A DNA stretch of 64,000 nucleotides from Gammaproteobacteria bacterium. Its GTDB lineage: Bacteria; Pseudomonadota; Gammaproteobacteria; Pseudomonadales; Pseudohongiellaceae. The notes beneath the pieces are model-generated. The model was not told where the DNA came from. It made no database searches and was given only the letters and a program-made list of their open reading frames with translations. The translations under genes were made by a program, and so were the position numbers. Each line of letters begins with the position of its first letter. The first letter of the stretch is position 1. Positions 43,254-52,250 of this stretch are shown here, in pieces. The stretch lies in the NCBI GenBank assembly GCA_002730035.1, contig PBYU01000023.1:94709-158708 (forward strand), given 5' to 3'.

Positions 43254-44786
43254 TTAAAGTATTCCCTGGTTGCGATGATCGCCTTGTTTGGGACGTACCA
43301 CATTCTTAAGCGGGATGTTCATCCCACCGGTTGATTCCAGCCATTGGTAGACATCGTTGGCAAAGCCTTCGATGCGTTGCTGATGCTCTGGCGAATCGAT
43401 CAGGTTCTGCGTCTCATTCGGGTCGTTCTGCAGATCATAAAATTCGTTGGTGTCCCAGATGCCATGGTAACGAATATACTTATAGCGATCCGTGCGTACA
43501 CCGAACATGGTCGGCGTCTGCGGATAGTCCATCTCCCAGTAGTATTCGTAGAAGATCCGATCACGCCATGCCGTGTCCTGCCGGTTAAGCAGTGGTGTTA
43601 TCGACATGCCTTGCATATGAGCCGGCATCTGTAGACCGGCGGCTTCCAGTATGGTGGGTGCGATATCGATATTCTGTACCAGCGCTCCGATCGGCGCGCC
43701 ACCGCGGAGGCGTTCCGGCCATCGCATCAGTAATGGTACTTTTGCCGATTCTTCGTAGAAGTGGCGCTTATCGATGAGGCCATGTTCGCCAAAGGAAAAG
43801 CCGTTATCCCCCATGTAGATAACCAGGGTGTCTTGTGCCATGTCATTTGCATCCAGATAATCCAGCACCGTACCGACACTCTCATCGACACCCATCAGCG
43901 TTTCGGTGTAACGATAGAAGAACTCCTCGAAGTCGATGCTGCCATGATACATGTAGTCCACTCCGTGCCAGGATTCGCGCTGCTGCTTGACCCAGTCCGG
44001 TGTGCGGTTTTCGCCATAGTACTCGCGTCCACGTAAGGGTTCGCCATCGGCACCGGAAGAGGGTTGCGGTGGTGTGCCATACAGCGGTACTTCGTAGCTC
44101 GGTGGGTAGATGATTTCTTGCTCGTCATACTGGCCCTGATGGCGTTCGGCCGGTTCGAACCGGGCGTGCACTGCCTTGTGTGACAGGTACATGAAGAAGG
44201 GCTGTTCTTCGTCTCGAGTATCCAGCCAGTTGATGGCGTGCTCGGTAAGCAGGTCCGAGATGTAGGTGGTTTCATCGTAACTGACCTGCTCACCATTGAT
44301 GTTCAGTGTTGGACTGTAATAAACACCCTGGTCGCGAAAACTTTCCCAGTGATCGAAGCCGGGTTGCGGTGCGTCGCTGAGAGCGCCCATGTGCCACTTG
44401 CCAAAGAACCCGGTCTGGTAACCGGCGCTCTGCAGGTACTGGGGAAAATAGGTGAGATTGCCGGGGTCCGGTGCGGCATTATCGATCACCGTGTGGCTAT
44501 GGGAATACAGACCAGTAAGAATTGAAGCACGGCTCGGTGAGCACAGTGCAGTGGTCACGTAGGCATTAGGAAAGTAAGCGCCTTCCCGGGCCAGACGATC
44601 CAGGTTCGGCGTCTCCAGCCAGGGCACCTTGCCGGTGAATCCCATGAAATCGAAACGATGGTCGTCGCTGAGTATGAAGATAACGTTCTTCGGTGTCGAA
44701 TCTGGCAGCGCTACGAGCTGCAGCGGATTCTCTTCAGCTGTACAGGCAGTAAGGAAGGTTATAAACAGAAACAGCGACTTATGCAT
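43254..44786 (-). CDS. Sulfatase (canonical CSPSR), lipoprotein
   Basis: A 510-residue protein with a lipoprotein signal (LFITFLTAC). It contains the whole type I sulfatase core: the metal-binding DDH at residues 41-43, the formylglycine motif LCSPSRASIL with Cys82, GKWHMG, and the later YMGDNGFSFGEHGL. Unlike the sulfatase at 36.4 kb, its motif is canonical CxPxR, so FGE-type maturation would suffice. It most resembles arylsulfatase or heparan-sulfatase-type enzymes; the substrate is open. The YciI gene follows on the same strand and the LysE gene precedes it. Confidence 0.93.
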   Translation of the reverse strand: MHKSLFLFITFLTACTAEENPLQLVALPDSTPKNVIFILSDDHRFDFMGFTGKVPWLETPNLDRLAREGAYFPNAYVTTALCSPSRASILTGLYSHSHTVIDNAAPDPGNLTYFPQYLQSAGYQTGFFGKWHMGALSDAPQPGFDHWESFRDQGVYYSPTLNINGEQVSYDETTYISDLLTEHAINWLDTRDEEQPFFMYLSHKAVHARFEPAERHQGQYDEQEIIYPPSYEVPLYGTPPQPSSGADGEPLRGREYYGENRTPDWVKQQRESWHGVDYMYHGSIDFEEFFYRYTETLMGVDESVGTVLDYLDANDMAQDTLVIYMGDNGFSFGEHGLIDKRHFYEESAKVPLLMRWPERLRGGAPIGALVQNIDIAPTILEAAGLQMPAHMQGMSITPLLNRQDTAWRDRIFYEYYWEMDYPQTPTMFGVRTDRYKYIRYHGIWDTNEFYDLQNDPNETQNLIDSPEHQQRIEGFANDVYQWLESTGGMNIPLKNVVRPKQGDHRNQGIL

Positions 44787-44849
44787 GATTGACCACCTCT
44801 TTGATGTAGTGTTGTTGTTCTAAGGACCCTAATCAATCCAACAAATCTG

Positions 44850-45461
44850 TTAACTGACTAACTGCTTATACAGATCCATGAAAACCGGTATCAGGGAGCC
44901 CATTAACAACAATGCCATGCTGACATTGAAGATTCTCACATTGGAAGGATTCTTCAAAATGGTTTTTAAGGAAGTGCCAAACAATAACCACAACATAATA
45001 CACGGCGAGCCGAACACTAGAAAAATGAGTGCAATAGTCAATACCTGTAATAAATAGGAGTTGGAGATTACTGTGTAGGTCACCGTGGCGCCGATGGCCA
45101 GCACCCAGGCCTTCGGATTGACCCATTGAAAGGCAGCGGCCTGTACAAAGGAGAAGGGTTTGCCCTGGATTTTATTCAATTGCGAGACCGGAGCAGTGGC
45201 TATCTTCCAGGCCAGGTAGCTGAGATAGCCGGCACCGGCCACTTTCAGAATGACTTGCAAAATGGGCACTTGTTCAAACAACTGGGCCATGCCCAGCCCC
45301 ACCGCAATCACCATGGCGGGAAAGCCGAGGCAGATGCCAGTGTAGTGGGGCAGGCTGCGGCGGATGCCGTAGTTCAGCCCCGATGTCATGATCATGGCGT
45401 TATTGGGGCCGGGTGTCACACAGGTGCTGATAGCAAAGCTGATGATTGCCAGGTATTCCAA
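44850..45461 (-). CDS. LysE/RhtB family exporter
   Basis: A 203-residue membrane protein with six hydrophobic helices. The first segment, FAISTCVTPGPNNAMIMTSGLNYG, carries the conserved TPGPN motif of LysE/RhtB amino acid exporters. It should export an amino acid such as threonine, homoserine or lysine by proton antiport. It is first in a minus-strand group with the sulfatase and YciI genes (63 bp gap), though a functional link is not evident. Confidence 0.92.
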   Translation of the reverse strand: MEYLAIISFAISTCVTPGPNNAMIMTSGLNYGIRRSLPHYTGICLGFPAMVIAVGLGMAQLFEQVPILQVILKVAGAGYLSYLAWKIATAPVSQLNKIQGKPFSFVQAAAFQWVNPKAWVLAIGATVTYTVISNSYLLQVLTIALIFLVFGSPCIMLWLLFGTSLKTILKNPSNVRIFNVSMALLLMGSLIPVFMDLYKQLVS

Positions 45462-45621
45462 TGGAACTAGAACTCATTTTTTTCGCAGGATAGGTTCCCG
45501 AAATGTTATTAAATAAACGACCCTAATGAAAGCGCCTGATTTACTTGGACATCTGCAAAGTAGAGGATTACTCTCTGGAGCATAGGCTGTTCAATAACGA
45601 TAAAGACTCAGGTGGTTAATC

Positions 45622-47502
45622 ATGCGATCGTTTATAGGGATCAATACTCTAGCTTTTCTCCTTAGTACTCTCGTGGCGTGTTCAGATCAATCGACTTCCG
45701 AACCGGCTGCTCCCGAACCTGTTGCTGCTCCCGCTACGGCAGCAGCAAGTGTCGAATACAACACTGAGCGCAACGCCTATTTCGGCGATCTGCACGTGCA
45801 CACCATGTATTCCTTCGATGCCTTTATCTTCGGTACCACGTCGTCACCGGACGATGCCTACGAGTTTGCCAAGGGCGGCACGATTACCCATCCGGCCGGC
45901 TTCGACATGACGCTGGATGTGCCGCTGGATTTTTACGGTGTAAGTGATCATGCGTTTTATCTCGGTGTATTGAGGGAGATGGCGAATCCTGATTCGGAGA
46001 TTTCTAAGCACGAGGCGGCCGCTGGAATGACTACGCTGGCTGGCGCTGCTGATAGAAGAGCAAAATTTCAGAGCATTCTGGGGGTTCTGCGTTCGCCTCG
46101 GGGACGCGAGCTCAATGATCCCGGCATAGTCAAATCTGCCTGGGACGACATCGTCGCCGCCGCCAATCGCCACAATGACCCGGGAAATTTCACCACCTTT
46201 ATCGCTTATGAATACACTACAACTGCTAGGGATGGTGGGAACCTGCACCGCAATGTCATTTTTCAGGGCGATACGGGATCGGAATTACCCTTCTCCAGGC
46301 TCGATTCGAGCAATCCGGAAGACCTGTGGGACTGGATGGATAGCAATCGCGCGGCAGGCATCGAGAGCCTGGCGATTCCGCACAACTCCAATGGCTCCAA
46401 TGGCAATATGTTCATGCTGGTGGATTCGGCCGGACAACCGCTAGACGATGCCTATGCCAACCAGCGCATGCGTAACGAACCGCTGGTTGAGATCACTCAG
46501 GTCAAGGGTACCTCCGATACCCATCCGGCCCTGTCACCGAACGACGAGTGGGCCGATTTCGAGATCATGCCGTATATGGTGGCATCGACTCTGTCCAGCC
46601 AGCCAGTGGGTAGTTATGTGCGGGAGGCGCTTATCAATGGTCTGCAGATGCAGGCGGAGCAGGGATTTAATCCCTACAAGCTCGGTTTCATCGGCTCCAG
46701 CGATACCCACAATGCCACCTATGCCGGCGACGAAGACGATTACTGGTCCAAGGTGGGCGTGGTGGATGGCACGCCTGAGCGGCGCAGCTCTATACCCTTG
46801 TCCGAACCGCTTCCGAATGGTGATCTCTATGCCGACGTCTATTACGATACGTGGGGCGCGGCCGGATTGGCCGGTGTGTGGGCCGAAGAAAACACCCGCG
46901 AGGCGATTTACGATGCCTTCCGCCGCAAGGAAACCTTCGGCACCTCCGGACCACGCATGAAGGTGCGCTTCTTCGCCGGCCATGACCTGCCGGCTGTCGA
47001 TGATAGCGACATGCTAGCCGCGGCTTATGCCTCGGGAGTAACCATGGGCAGTGACCTGATCGCCGCTGCCAATCAGCAACCATCCTTTATCGTATGGGCG
47101 GCGAAAGATCCCAACAGTGCGCCGCTGCAACGGGTACAGATCGTTAAGGGCTGGGTGGAGAACGGCGAAACCCGGGAGCAAGTGTACGACGTGGCTTGTG
47201 CCGATGGGGGATTGGTCGATCCGGCCACTAACCGCTGTCCAGAAAATGGGGCGACCGTAAATCTCAGTGATTGCAGCATCAGCGCAGGATTAGGAGCCAC
47301 CGAACTGAAGGCAGGCTGGCGGGACCCGCAGTACGATCCCTCTCAGCATGCCATGTACTATGTGCGCGCATTGGAGAATCCCAGCTGCCGCTGGTCCACC
47401 TGGGATGCGATTCGAGCCGGTGTTGCGCCGCGTCAGGACCTGGCGGCTACCATCCAGGAACGCGTGTGGTCTTCTCCTATCTGGATCACTCCTACCCAGT
47501 GA
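45622..47502 (+). CDS. DUF3604 domain lipoprotein
   Basis: A 626-residue protein with a lipobox (STLVAC) and AGGTGG before the start. The DUF3604 body is recognisable by the PHP-like opening YFGDLHVHTMYSFDAF, YGVSDHAFYLGV, FIAYEYTT and the late LGFIGSSDTHNATYAG, all carrying His/Asp that may bind metals as in PHP phosphoesterases. The enzymatic role is unknown. A PPIase gene follows after 20 bp and a HupE gene after that, the three forming one transcript. A second, more distant DUF3604 gene lies at 60.4 kb. Confidence 0.92.
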   Translation: MRSFIGINTLAFLLSTLVACSDQSTSEPAAPEPVAAPATAAASVEYNTERNAYFGDLHVHTMYSFDAFIFGTTSSPDDAYEFAKGGTITHPAGFDMTLDVPLDFYGVSDHAFYLGVLREMANPDSEISKHEAAAGMTTLAGAADRRAKFQSILGVLRSPRGRELNDPGIVKSAWDDIVAAANRHNDPGNFTTFIAYEYTTTARDGGNLHRNVIFQGDTGSELPFSRLDSSNPEDLWDWMDSNRAAGIESLAIPHNSNGSNGNMFMLVDSAGQPLDDAYANQRMRNEPLVEITQVKGTSDTHPALSPNDEWADFEIMPYMVASTLSSQPVGSYVREALINGLQMQAEQGFNPYKLGFIGSSDTHNATYAGDEDDYWSKVGVVDGTPERRSSIPLSEPLPNGDLYADVYYDTWGAAGLAGVWAEENTREAIYDAFRRKETFGTSGPRMKVRFFAGHDLPAVDDSDMLAAAYASGVTMGSDLIAAANQQPSFIVWAAKDPNSAPLQRVQIVKGWVENGETREQVYDVACADGGLVDPATNRCPENGATVNLSDCSISAGLGATELKAGWRDPQYDPSQHAMYYVRALENPSCRWSTWDAIRAGVAPRQDLAATIQERVWSSPIWITPTQ

Positions 47503-47522
47503 CCTGCGATGAGTAGCAAAGT

Positions 47523-48311
47523 ATGAATCGCGGGTTGCGACAGCCCCTGCTGTGGTTTGCACTAATCGGCGTATTCCTGTTCGTGGTCGATGCCCGCTTC
47601 TCGGTCGATCGTAGCGAGATCGTTGTCTCCGTTGCCCAGCAGGAAAGGCTGGCCACCCTGTGGCAGACCCAGACTGGATTGATCGCCTCAACCGCAGAGC
47701 TCAGTGCGCTGGTCGATAGCTGGATTCGTGAAGAAGTGCTCTACCGTGAGGCACTGCGGTTGGGATTAGACGCTGCAGACACCATCATCCGCCGCCGCCT
47801 GGTGCAGAAACTCGGTTTTATCGCTGAATCGGAACCGAGCGAAATACCCACCACTACCGAATTACAGGCTTACTACCGGGACAACCTGGCGGATTACACC
47901 TTGCCAGTACGCTACTCCTTTCGTCAGCGTTATTTTCAGACCATCGAGGCTGCCGAGCAGGCACTGCAACAAATCAGCCAGGGCCGCGATGCCAGCGAGT
48001 TCGGCGAATCCAGCATGCTTAACGCCGACTACGCCTACCGCAGTGTGCTGGACCTCAACGCAAACTTCGGCATCGGTTTTGCCGACAATCTGGTCGGATT
48101 GAGTGTAGGGCTCTGGGAAGGTCCTTTGCACAGCGGCCTGGGCTTTCACCTCGTGCAATTAACCGCGCTTCACCCGGCAGAGAATTCTCCATTTCCCAGC
48201 GTGCGCACACAGGTCGCGATGGACTACCAGCAGGCACGGCAGGTAAATGCCAGGGAAGATTACATCGATGATTTAATGGATCGCTATACGATCATCAGGG
48301 AATCGCGTTGA
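47523..48311 (+). CDS. Membrane-anchored parvulin-type peptidyl-prolyl isomerase
   Basis: A 262-residue protein with one N-terminal transmembrane helix (about 6-24) and the rest in the periplasm. The region at about 50-110 is the helical SurA/PpiC-like N-domain (LVDSWIREEVLYREALRLGL), and about 135-235 is a shortened rotamase domain (LPVRYSFRQRYFQ, GLGFHLVQLT). It may assist folding or secretion of its neighbours. Its stop overlaps the start of the HupE gene (TTGA), so the two are translationally coupled. Confidence 0.85.
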   Translation: MNRGLRQPLLWFALIGVFLFVVDARFSVDRSEIVVSVAQQERLATLWQTQTGLIASTAELSALVDSWIREEVLYREALRLGLDAADTIIRRRLVQKLGFIAESEPSEIPTTTELQAYYRDNLADYTLPVRYSFRQRYFQTIEAAEQALQQISQGRDASEFGESSMLNADYAYRSVLDLNANFGIGFADNLVGLSVGLWEGPLHSGLGFHLVQLTALHPAENSPFPSVRTQVAMDYQQARQVNAREDYIDDLMDRYTIIRESR

Positions 48312-49267
48312 GAAGCTTGCTGGCACTGGTTCTATTGTTGTGTGCAGGAAGTGCATTCTGCCATGAGGTGCGACCGGCATTCCTGCAAATAGAAGAGCTG
48401 GACAGTGAGATCGCCTACCAAGCCTCCTTTCGTCAGCCACAAATCGGTGGCCGCTACCTGGGTCTCAGCCTGATAACAAACTGCGAACAGACCAGCCTGT
48501 CTGCCGGACTGAACGATGGTGCACTCACTGAAAATTTCGCCCTGAGTTGTATCGATGCGCCGCTTTCAGTCATTGAGATTGTCGGCCTGGAACGCACTCT
48601 GATCGATACCTTGGTAAACATTAGAAGCCTCGACGGCAGCGAGGCGAATTTTCTTATTAGCGGCGATGAGCCGTTCCTCGATATAAGCGCCGCCACCCCG
48701 ACTCTGCCGGTCTACCTGGCCATTGGAATCGAACACCTGCTACTGGGCTATGACCATATACTGTTCGTGCTGATGTTACTGTACCTGGTGCGCAAACCGC
48801 TGGATGTCATCAAGGTGGTCACCAGTTTCACGGTGGCTCATTCCTTAACACTGGCGCTGGCGGCTTTCGATGTGGTGCGATTATCGCAGTCACCGGTGGA
48901 GGCAGTGATAGCAGGCAGTATTGTCTTGCTGGCTTATGAAAATCTTCAGAAGCAACGTAGTCTGAGCAGCAGTTTTCCTGTGCTCATTGCCTTTGGCTTC
49001 GGCCTGTTGCACGGGTTGGGGTTTGCAGGTGCCCTGGCCGAGATCGGCCTGCCTGAGTCTAGCCAGTTGCTGGCGCTATTCCTGTTTAACGTGGGTATAG
49101 AGCTGGGGCAGCTGACTATTATTGCCGTGGTACTGCTGCTGTTGGCCAGCATGCGATTCAAGCTCAATCGAATTTTCTATGAAGCACCAATCTATCTGAC
49201 CGGCGGCATCGCCAGCTTCTGGTTTATCCAGCGCGCCTGGCTGATTCTTCTACCGGTAGTAAGCTGA
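48308..49267 (+). CDS. HupE/UreJ family membrane protein
   Basis: The start is a TTG that overlaps the TGA of the PPIase gene. The 319-residue product has a signal-like N-terminus (ending SAFCHEVRP), a periplasmic domain of about 115 residues and five to six helices. The family signature GIEHLLLGYDHILFVLML is at about 145-162, followed by SFTVAHSLTLALA. In other bacteria HupE proteins move nickel or cobalt; this branch with an exported N-domain has no proven substrate. The arrangement DUF3604-PPIase-HupE suggests a common pathway, perhaps metal supply to the DUF3604 protein. Confidence 0.88.
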   Translation: MRSLLALVLLLCAGSAFCHEVRPAFLQIEELDSEIAYQASFRQPQIGGRYLGLSLITNCEQTSLSAGLNDGALTENFALSCIDAPLSVIEIVGLERTLIDTLVNIRSLDGSEANFLISGDEPFLDISAATPTLPVYLAIGIEHLLLGYDHILFVLMLLYLVRKPLDVIKVVTSFTVAHSLTLALAAFDVVRLSQSPVEAVIAGSIVLLAYENLQKQRSLSSSFPVLIAFGFGLLHGLGFAGALAEIGLPESSQLLALFLFNVGIELGQLTIIAVVLLLLASMRFKLNRIFYEAPIYLTGGIASFWFIQRAWLILLPVVS

Positions 49268-49278
49268 GGAATTACGCA

Positions 49279-50976
49279 TCAGGCGCCATACATCGTAGTA
49301 CCACCCACCACGGTTCTTACGATCTCGGTGTTCTTGATCTGATCGGGATCGACTTCATGCGGGTCGTCGGCCAGGATCACGAAGTCGGCTAGCTTGCCGG
49401 CGGTGATGCTGCCCTTGCTGTCCTCCTCGAAGGACGCGTAGGCACCGTTGCGCGTGCAGATACGAATCGCCTGATCTAGCGTGATGCGCTGGTTCGGTCC
49501 CCAGACCCTGCCGTCGAAATCCTTGCGTGTCACCATGCTTTGCAGGGCCATCAAAGGTTCATAGGGACCAGGTGTGTAGTCTGAAGCAGGCGCCACTGGA
49601 ATGCCGTAGTCCAGAAACGATTTGTGGGCAAACATCCAGCGCATCTTCTCTTCGCCGTAGTCCACCCATTTGTTGCCATGATAATGGATATAAGTATAGA
49701 AGGGAGCAGGTATCACACCTAAATCCTTAATTCGTTGCAGCAGAGTCGGATTTACCAGAGAGCAATGCTCGATGCGATGTCGAGTGTTCTCTCTTGGCCA
49801 CAGTCGCTGCACTCGCTCGTAGGCATTGAGCACCATCTCGATGGTGACGTCACCGTTGGCATGTATGCCGATCTGGAAGTCATTGCGGTGCGCATTCTCA
49901 ACCGCCTCGTGTATTTCCTCCTGGCTCATGGTGAGGATGCCGAAGTCGTCGGGCCGACCTTCATAAGGCGTGCTCATGCGCATGGTTCGCTCCGAAGCAG
50001 AACCGTCGGCCATGAATTTAACCGCACCGATACGAAACACCGAATCGCCGAATCCGGTGCGGATGCCCGCGTTTACCAGGTCATCAAATATTCGCCCGCG
50101 AGCAAACAAATACATGCGAAATCGCATGTCACCATCGGCACGGGCATCCTCATAGGCGATCATGTCGTTGCGACCGCCACCGGTTTGATGCACCGACGTA
50201 AGGCCGGCCCGAGTCATTAGCTCGCTAATCAATTTCACGCCATCGCGGCGCTGCTCACGGCTGGAGTCGGAAGGAATCAGTGAGTTCAACGGGTAGCGTG
50301 CCCGCTCTGCCGCCAGGCCGGTAAGCACGCCATTGCTGTCGCGATAGAAACGCCCGCCTGGCGGATCCGGAGTTTCCGACGTGATGCCAGCCAGGGCCAG
50401 CGCCATGGAGTTATAAACGCCGGTGTGCCCGCCACGATGCCCCACCACGACCGGGTTATTCGGCGCCACTTCATCGATATCGAAGCGGTTGATGGGGCGG
50501 CCTTCCGCCAGCTTGGTGTCATCGTATTTAAAGGCGCGAATCCATTGTCCGTCGGGGGTAATTTGTGCGCGCTGTTGCAAGGCCTGTTTGATCTCGGCGA
50601 TGGATCTCAGATCGGCATTGACCTGCACTAACTCATTCACCCCGGCGCCGGAAGGATGGGAGTGGGCATCGATAAAGCCCGGTGTCACCGTCATCCCCTC
50701 GGCATCGATAATCTCGGACCGCGACGACGCCAGGTTGCGAATATCGCTGGAAGAGCCCACTGCAATAAACCGATCTCCCTTAACGGCAAAGGCTTCGGCC
50801 TGAGGCTGGTCATCATCTACGGTGAACACCCTGGCATTGAGCACCACGTAATCAGGAGCGGCCTGGATCGAGATCGGTGCCGCAGCTGCCAGCGCGGCTT
50901 GCGTGGGGAGTCCCAAGCCAACCGCAGCCAACGCTGTGCTGGAACCTATGAATTTACGACGGGAAAATTTTGCCAC
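49279..50976 (-). CDS. Tat-exported amidohydrolase (Amidohydro_3, YtcJ-like)
   Basis: A 565-residue protein with a Tat signal (FSRRKFIGSSTALAAVGLGLP). The amidohydrolase core has the metal-binding TPGFIDAHSHPSG at about 98-110, a GIHANGDVTIEMVL block, the RHRIEHCS region and the late ASDYTPGPY aspartate, all as in the YtcJ/amidohydrolase_3 branch. It should hydrolyse an amide, imide or ester with two metals in the periplasm; the substrate is unknown. It converges on the HupE gene (11 bp apart) and is divergent from the MarR-GNAT regulator with about 220 bp between. Confidence 0.92.
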   Translation of the reverse strand: MAKFSRRKFIGSSTALAAVGLGLPTQAALAAAAPISIQAAPDYVVLNARVFTVDDDQPQAEAFAVKGDRFIAVGSSSDIRNLASSRSEIIDAEGMTVTPGFIDAHSHPSGAGVNELVQVNADLRSIAEIKQALQQRAQITPDGQWIRAFKYDDTKLAEGRPINRFDIDEVAPNNPVVVGHRGGHTGVYNSMALALAGITSETPDPPGGRFYRDSNGVLTGLAAERARYPLNSLIPSDSSREQRRDGVKLISELMTRAGLTSVHQTGGGRNDMIAYEDARADGDMRFRMYLFARGRIFDDLVNAGIRTGFGDSVFRIGAVKFMADGSASERTMRMSTPYEGRPDDFGILTMSQEEIHEAVENAHRNDFQIGIHANGDVTIEMVLNAYERVQRLWPRENTRHRIEHCSLVNPTLLQRIKDLGVIPAPFYTYIHYHGNKWVDYGEEKMRWMFAHKSFLDYGIPVAPASDYTPGPYEPLMALQSMVTRKDFDGRVWGPNQRITLDQAIRICTRNGAYASFEEDSKGSITAGKLADFVILADDPHEVDPDQIKNTEIVRTVVGGTTMYGA

Positions 50977-51199
50977 GAGGAGCCTCCTCTTTTTTTATGG
51001 GTCACCGGAGCAGTCCACGCAATCTGGTGTCTGCTCCCGAAGGGTTATTACAACGTGCTGCCAGGTACCTGGGAAGGCTTACTATAGCCTGTGGTGGAGG
51101 GGAGCGCAAAGCCCGTTACGCGGCGCAAATCAAGGCTTGAAGCGGGGTTGTGCTACAGCTAAACTGGAATCCGTAACTGGTTACGTAATTGGTGAGAAT

Positions 51200-52147
51200 A
51201 TGCTGGAACTCTACCAACAAACTGGAAAAATGGCGCTCGGCAGCCGGCTGCGTCAACTCAGTGAAGCATTGGCCGCGCAAGCTGCCAGGGTGTATCCGCT
51301 TTACCATGTCGAGATTGATCCGAAGTGGTTTCCCGTGTTCTTCATGCTGCGTTCCGGGAACAGCCTGTCGATCTCGGTATTGGCTGACGCCATCGGTCAT
51401 TCCCATGCCTCGGTCAGCAAAATCGTCAAGGAGATGACCGCCGCAGGGCTGATAGTCAATGAAAAAACGCCGGCTGACGGACGCATCAACCAGGTCCGTC
51501 TCAGCGACAAGGCGAAGCAATTTGTGCCGAATCTGCAGCGACAGTGCGATGATGCAGAGGCGGTGGTGGAGGAATTGCTGCAGCAATCTCAGCACAAGCT
51601 GTGGGAGGCAATATCGGAAGTAGAATACCTGTTGAATGAAGAGGATTTTTATTCCCGCATGAAGAACAAGTACTCGGCAGGCGAGCGCCACAAGATTGAT
51701 TTAGTCGAGTACCGGAACAGTCACCGTGAAGCGTTTCGTGATCTTAATTACGACTGGATCGAGCGGCACTTCACGGTGGAAGAGTCAGATCGGGCGCAGC
51801 TGGAAGCGCCGCGAGAATACATTCTCGACAAGGGAGGCTACATCGTAATGGCACTCTACGAAGGCCAGGCTGTGGGCACCTGTGCCCTGATCCGCCATGG
51901 CAATGGCAGCTGGGAACTGGCGAAAATGGCGGTATCCGATGTGGCGAAGGGCAAGGGTATTGGCTATCTGTTGGGCATGGATATTATCAGCAAGGCACGT
52001 GAATTCGGCGCCAACAAACTGTTTCTTGAAAGCAATACCACGCTGTCTCCGGCGATTAATCTCTACAAGAAACTCGGCTTCAAGCGCATAGTGGGTGAGC
52101 CTTCGCCTTATGCCCGCTGCAATATCCAGATGGAGCAGGAATTGTAA
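51200..52147 (+). CDS. MarR-type HTH / GNAT bifunctional regulator
   Basis: I set the start at ATG 51200 (MLELYQQTGK), which has GGTGAG upstream; the track's earlier 99 codons lie over the divergent promoter. The 315-residue product has a MarR winged helix at about 30-135 (SISVLADAIGHSHASVSKIVKEM, then the wing KTPADGRINQVRLS) and a GNAT acetyltransferase domain at about 155-315 (AVSDVAKGKGIGYLLGM, LESNTTLSPAINLYKKLGF). The family is known as bifunctional HTH/GNAT regulators. It faces the amidohydrolase gene and precedes the symporter-aminotransferase-dehydrogenase genes, and may control either side. Confidence 0.92.
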   Translation: MLELYQQTGKMALGSRLRQLSEALAAQAARVYPLYHVEIDPKWFPVFFMLRSGNSLSISVLADAIGHSHASVSKIVKEMTAAGLIVNEKTPADGRINQVRLSDKAKQFVPNLQRQCDDAEAVVEELLQQSQHKLWEAISEVEYLLNEEDFYSRMKNKYSAGERHKIDLVEYRNSHREAFRDLNYDWIERHFTVEESDRAQLEAPREYILDKGGYIVMALYEGQAVGTCALIRHGNGSWELAKMAVSDVAKGKGIGYLLGMDIISKAREFGANKLFLESNTTLSPAINLYKKLGFKRIVGEPSPYARCNIQMEQEL

Positions 52148-52250
52148 GCAGCCCTCCACCCAGTTGATACTCGACTTTCATAGGCTTTGAGGATGTAACC
52201 GTCGCCGCTGAAGGGTATTATCCGAGAACTTTAAAGCAGGCTTTATAACG

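Noticed and set aside
50903-51199. 99-codon N-terminal extension of the MarR-GNAT regulator
   Set aside because: It runs over the start of the divergent amidohydrolase gene and the shared promoter region, and shows no MarR-like features.
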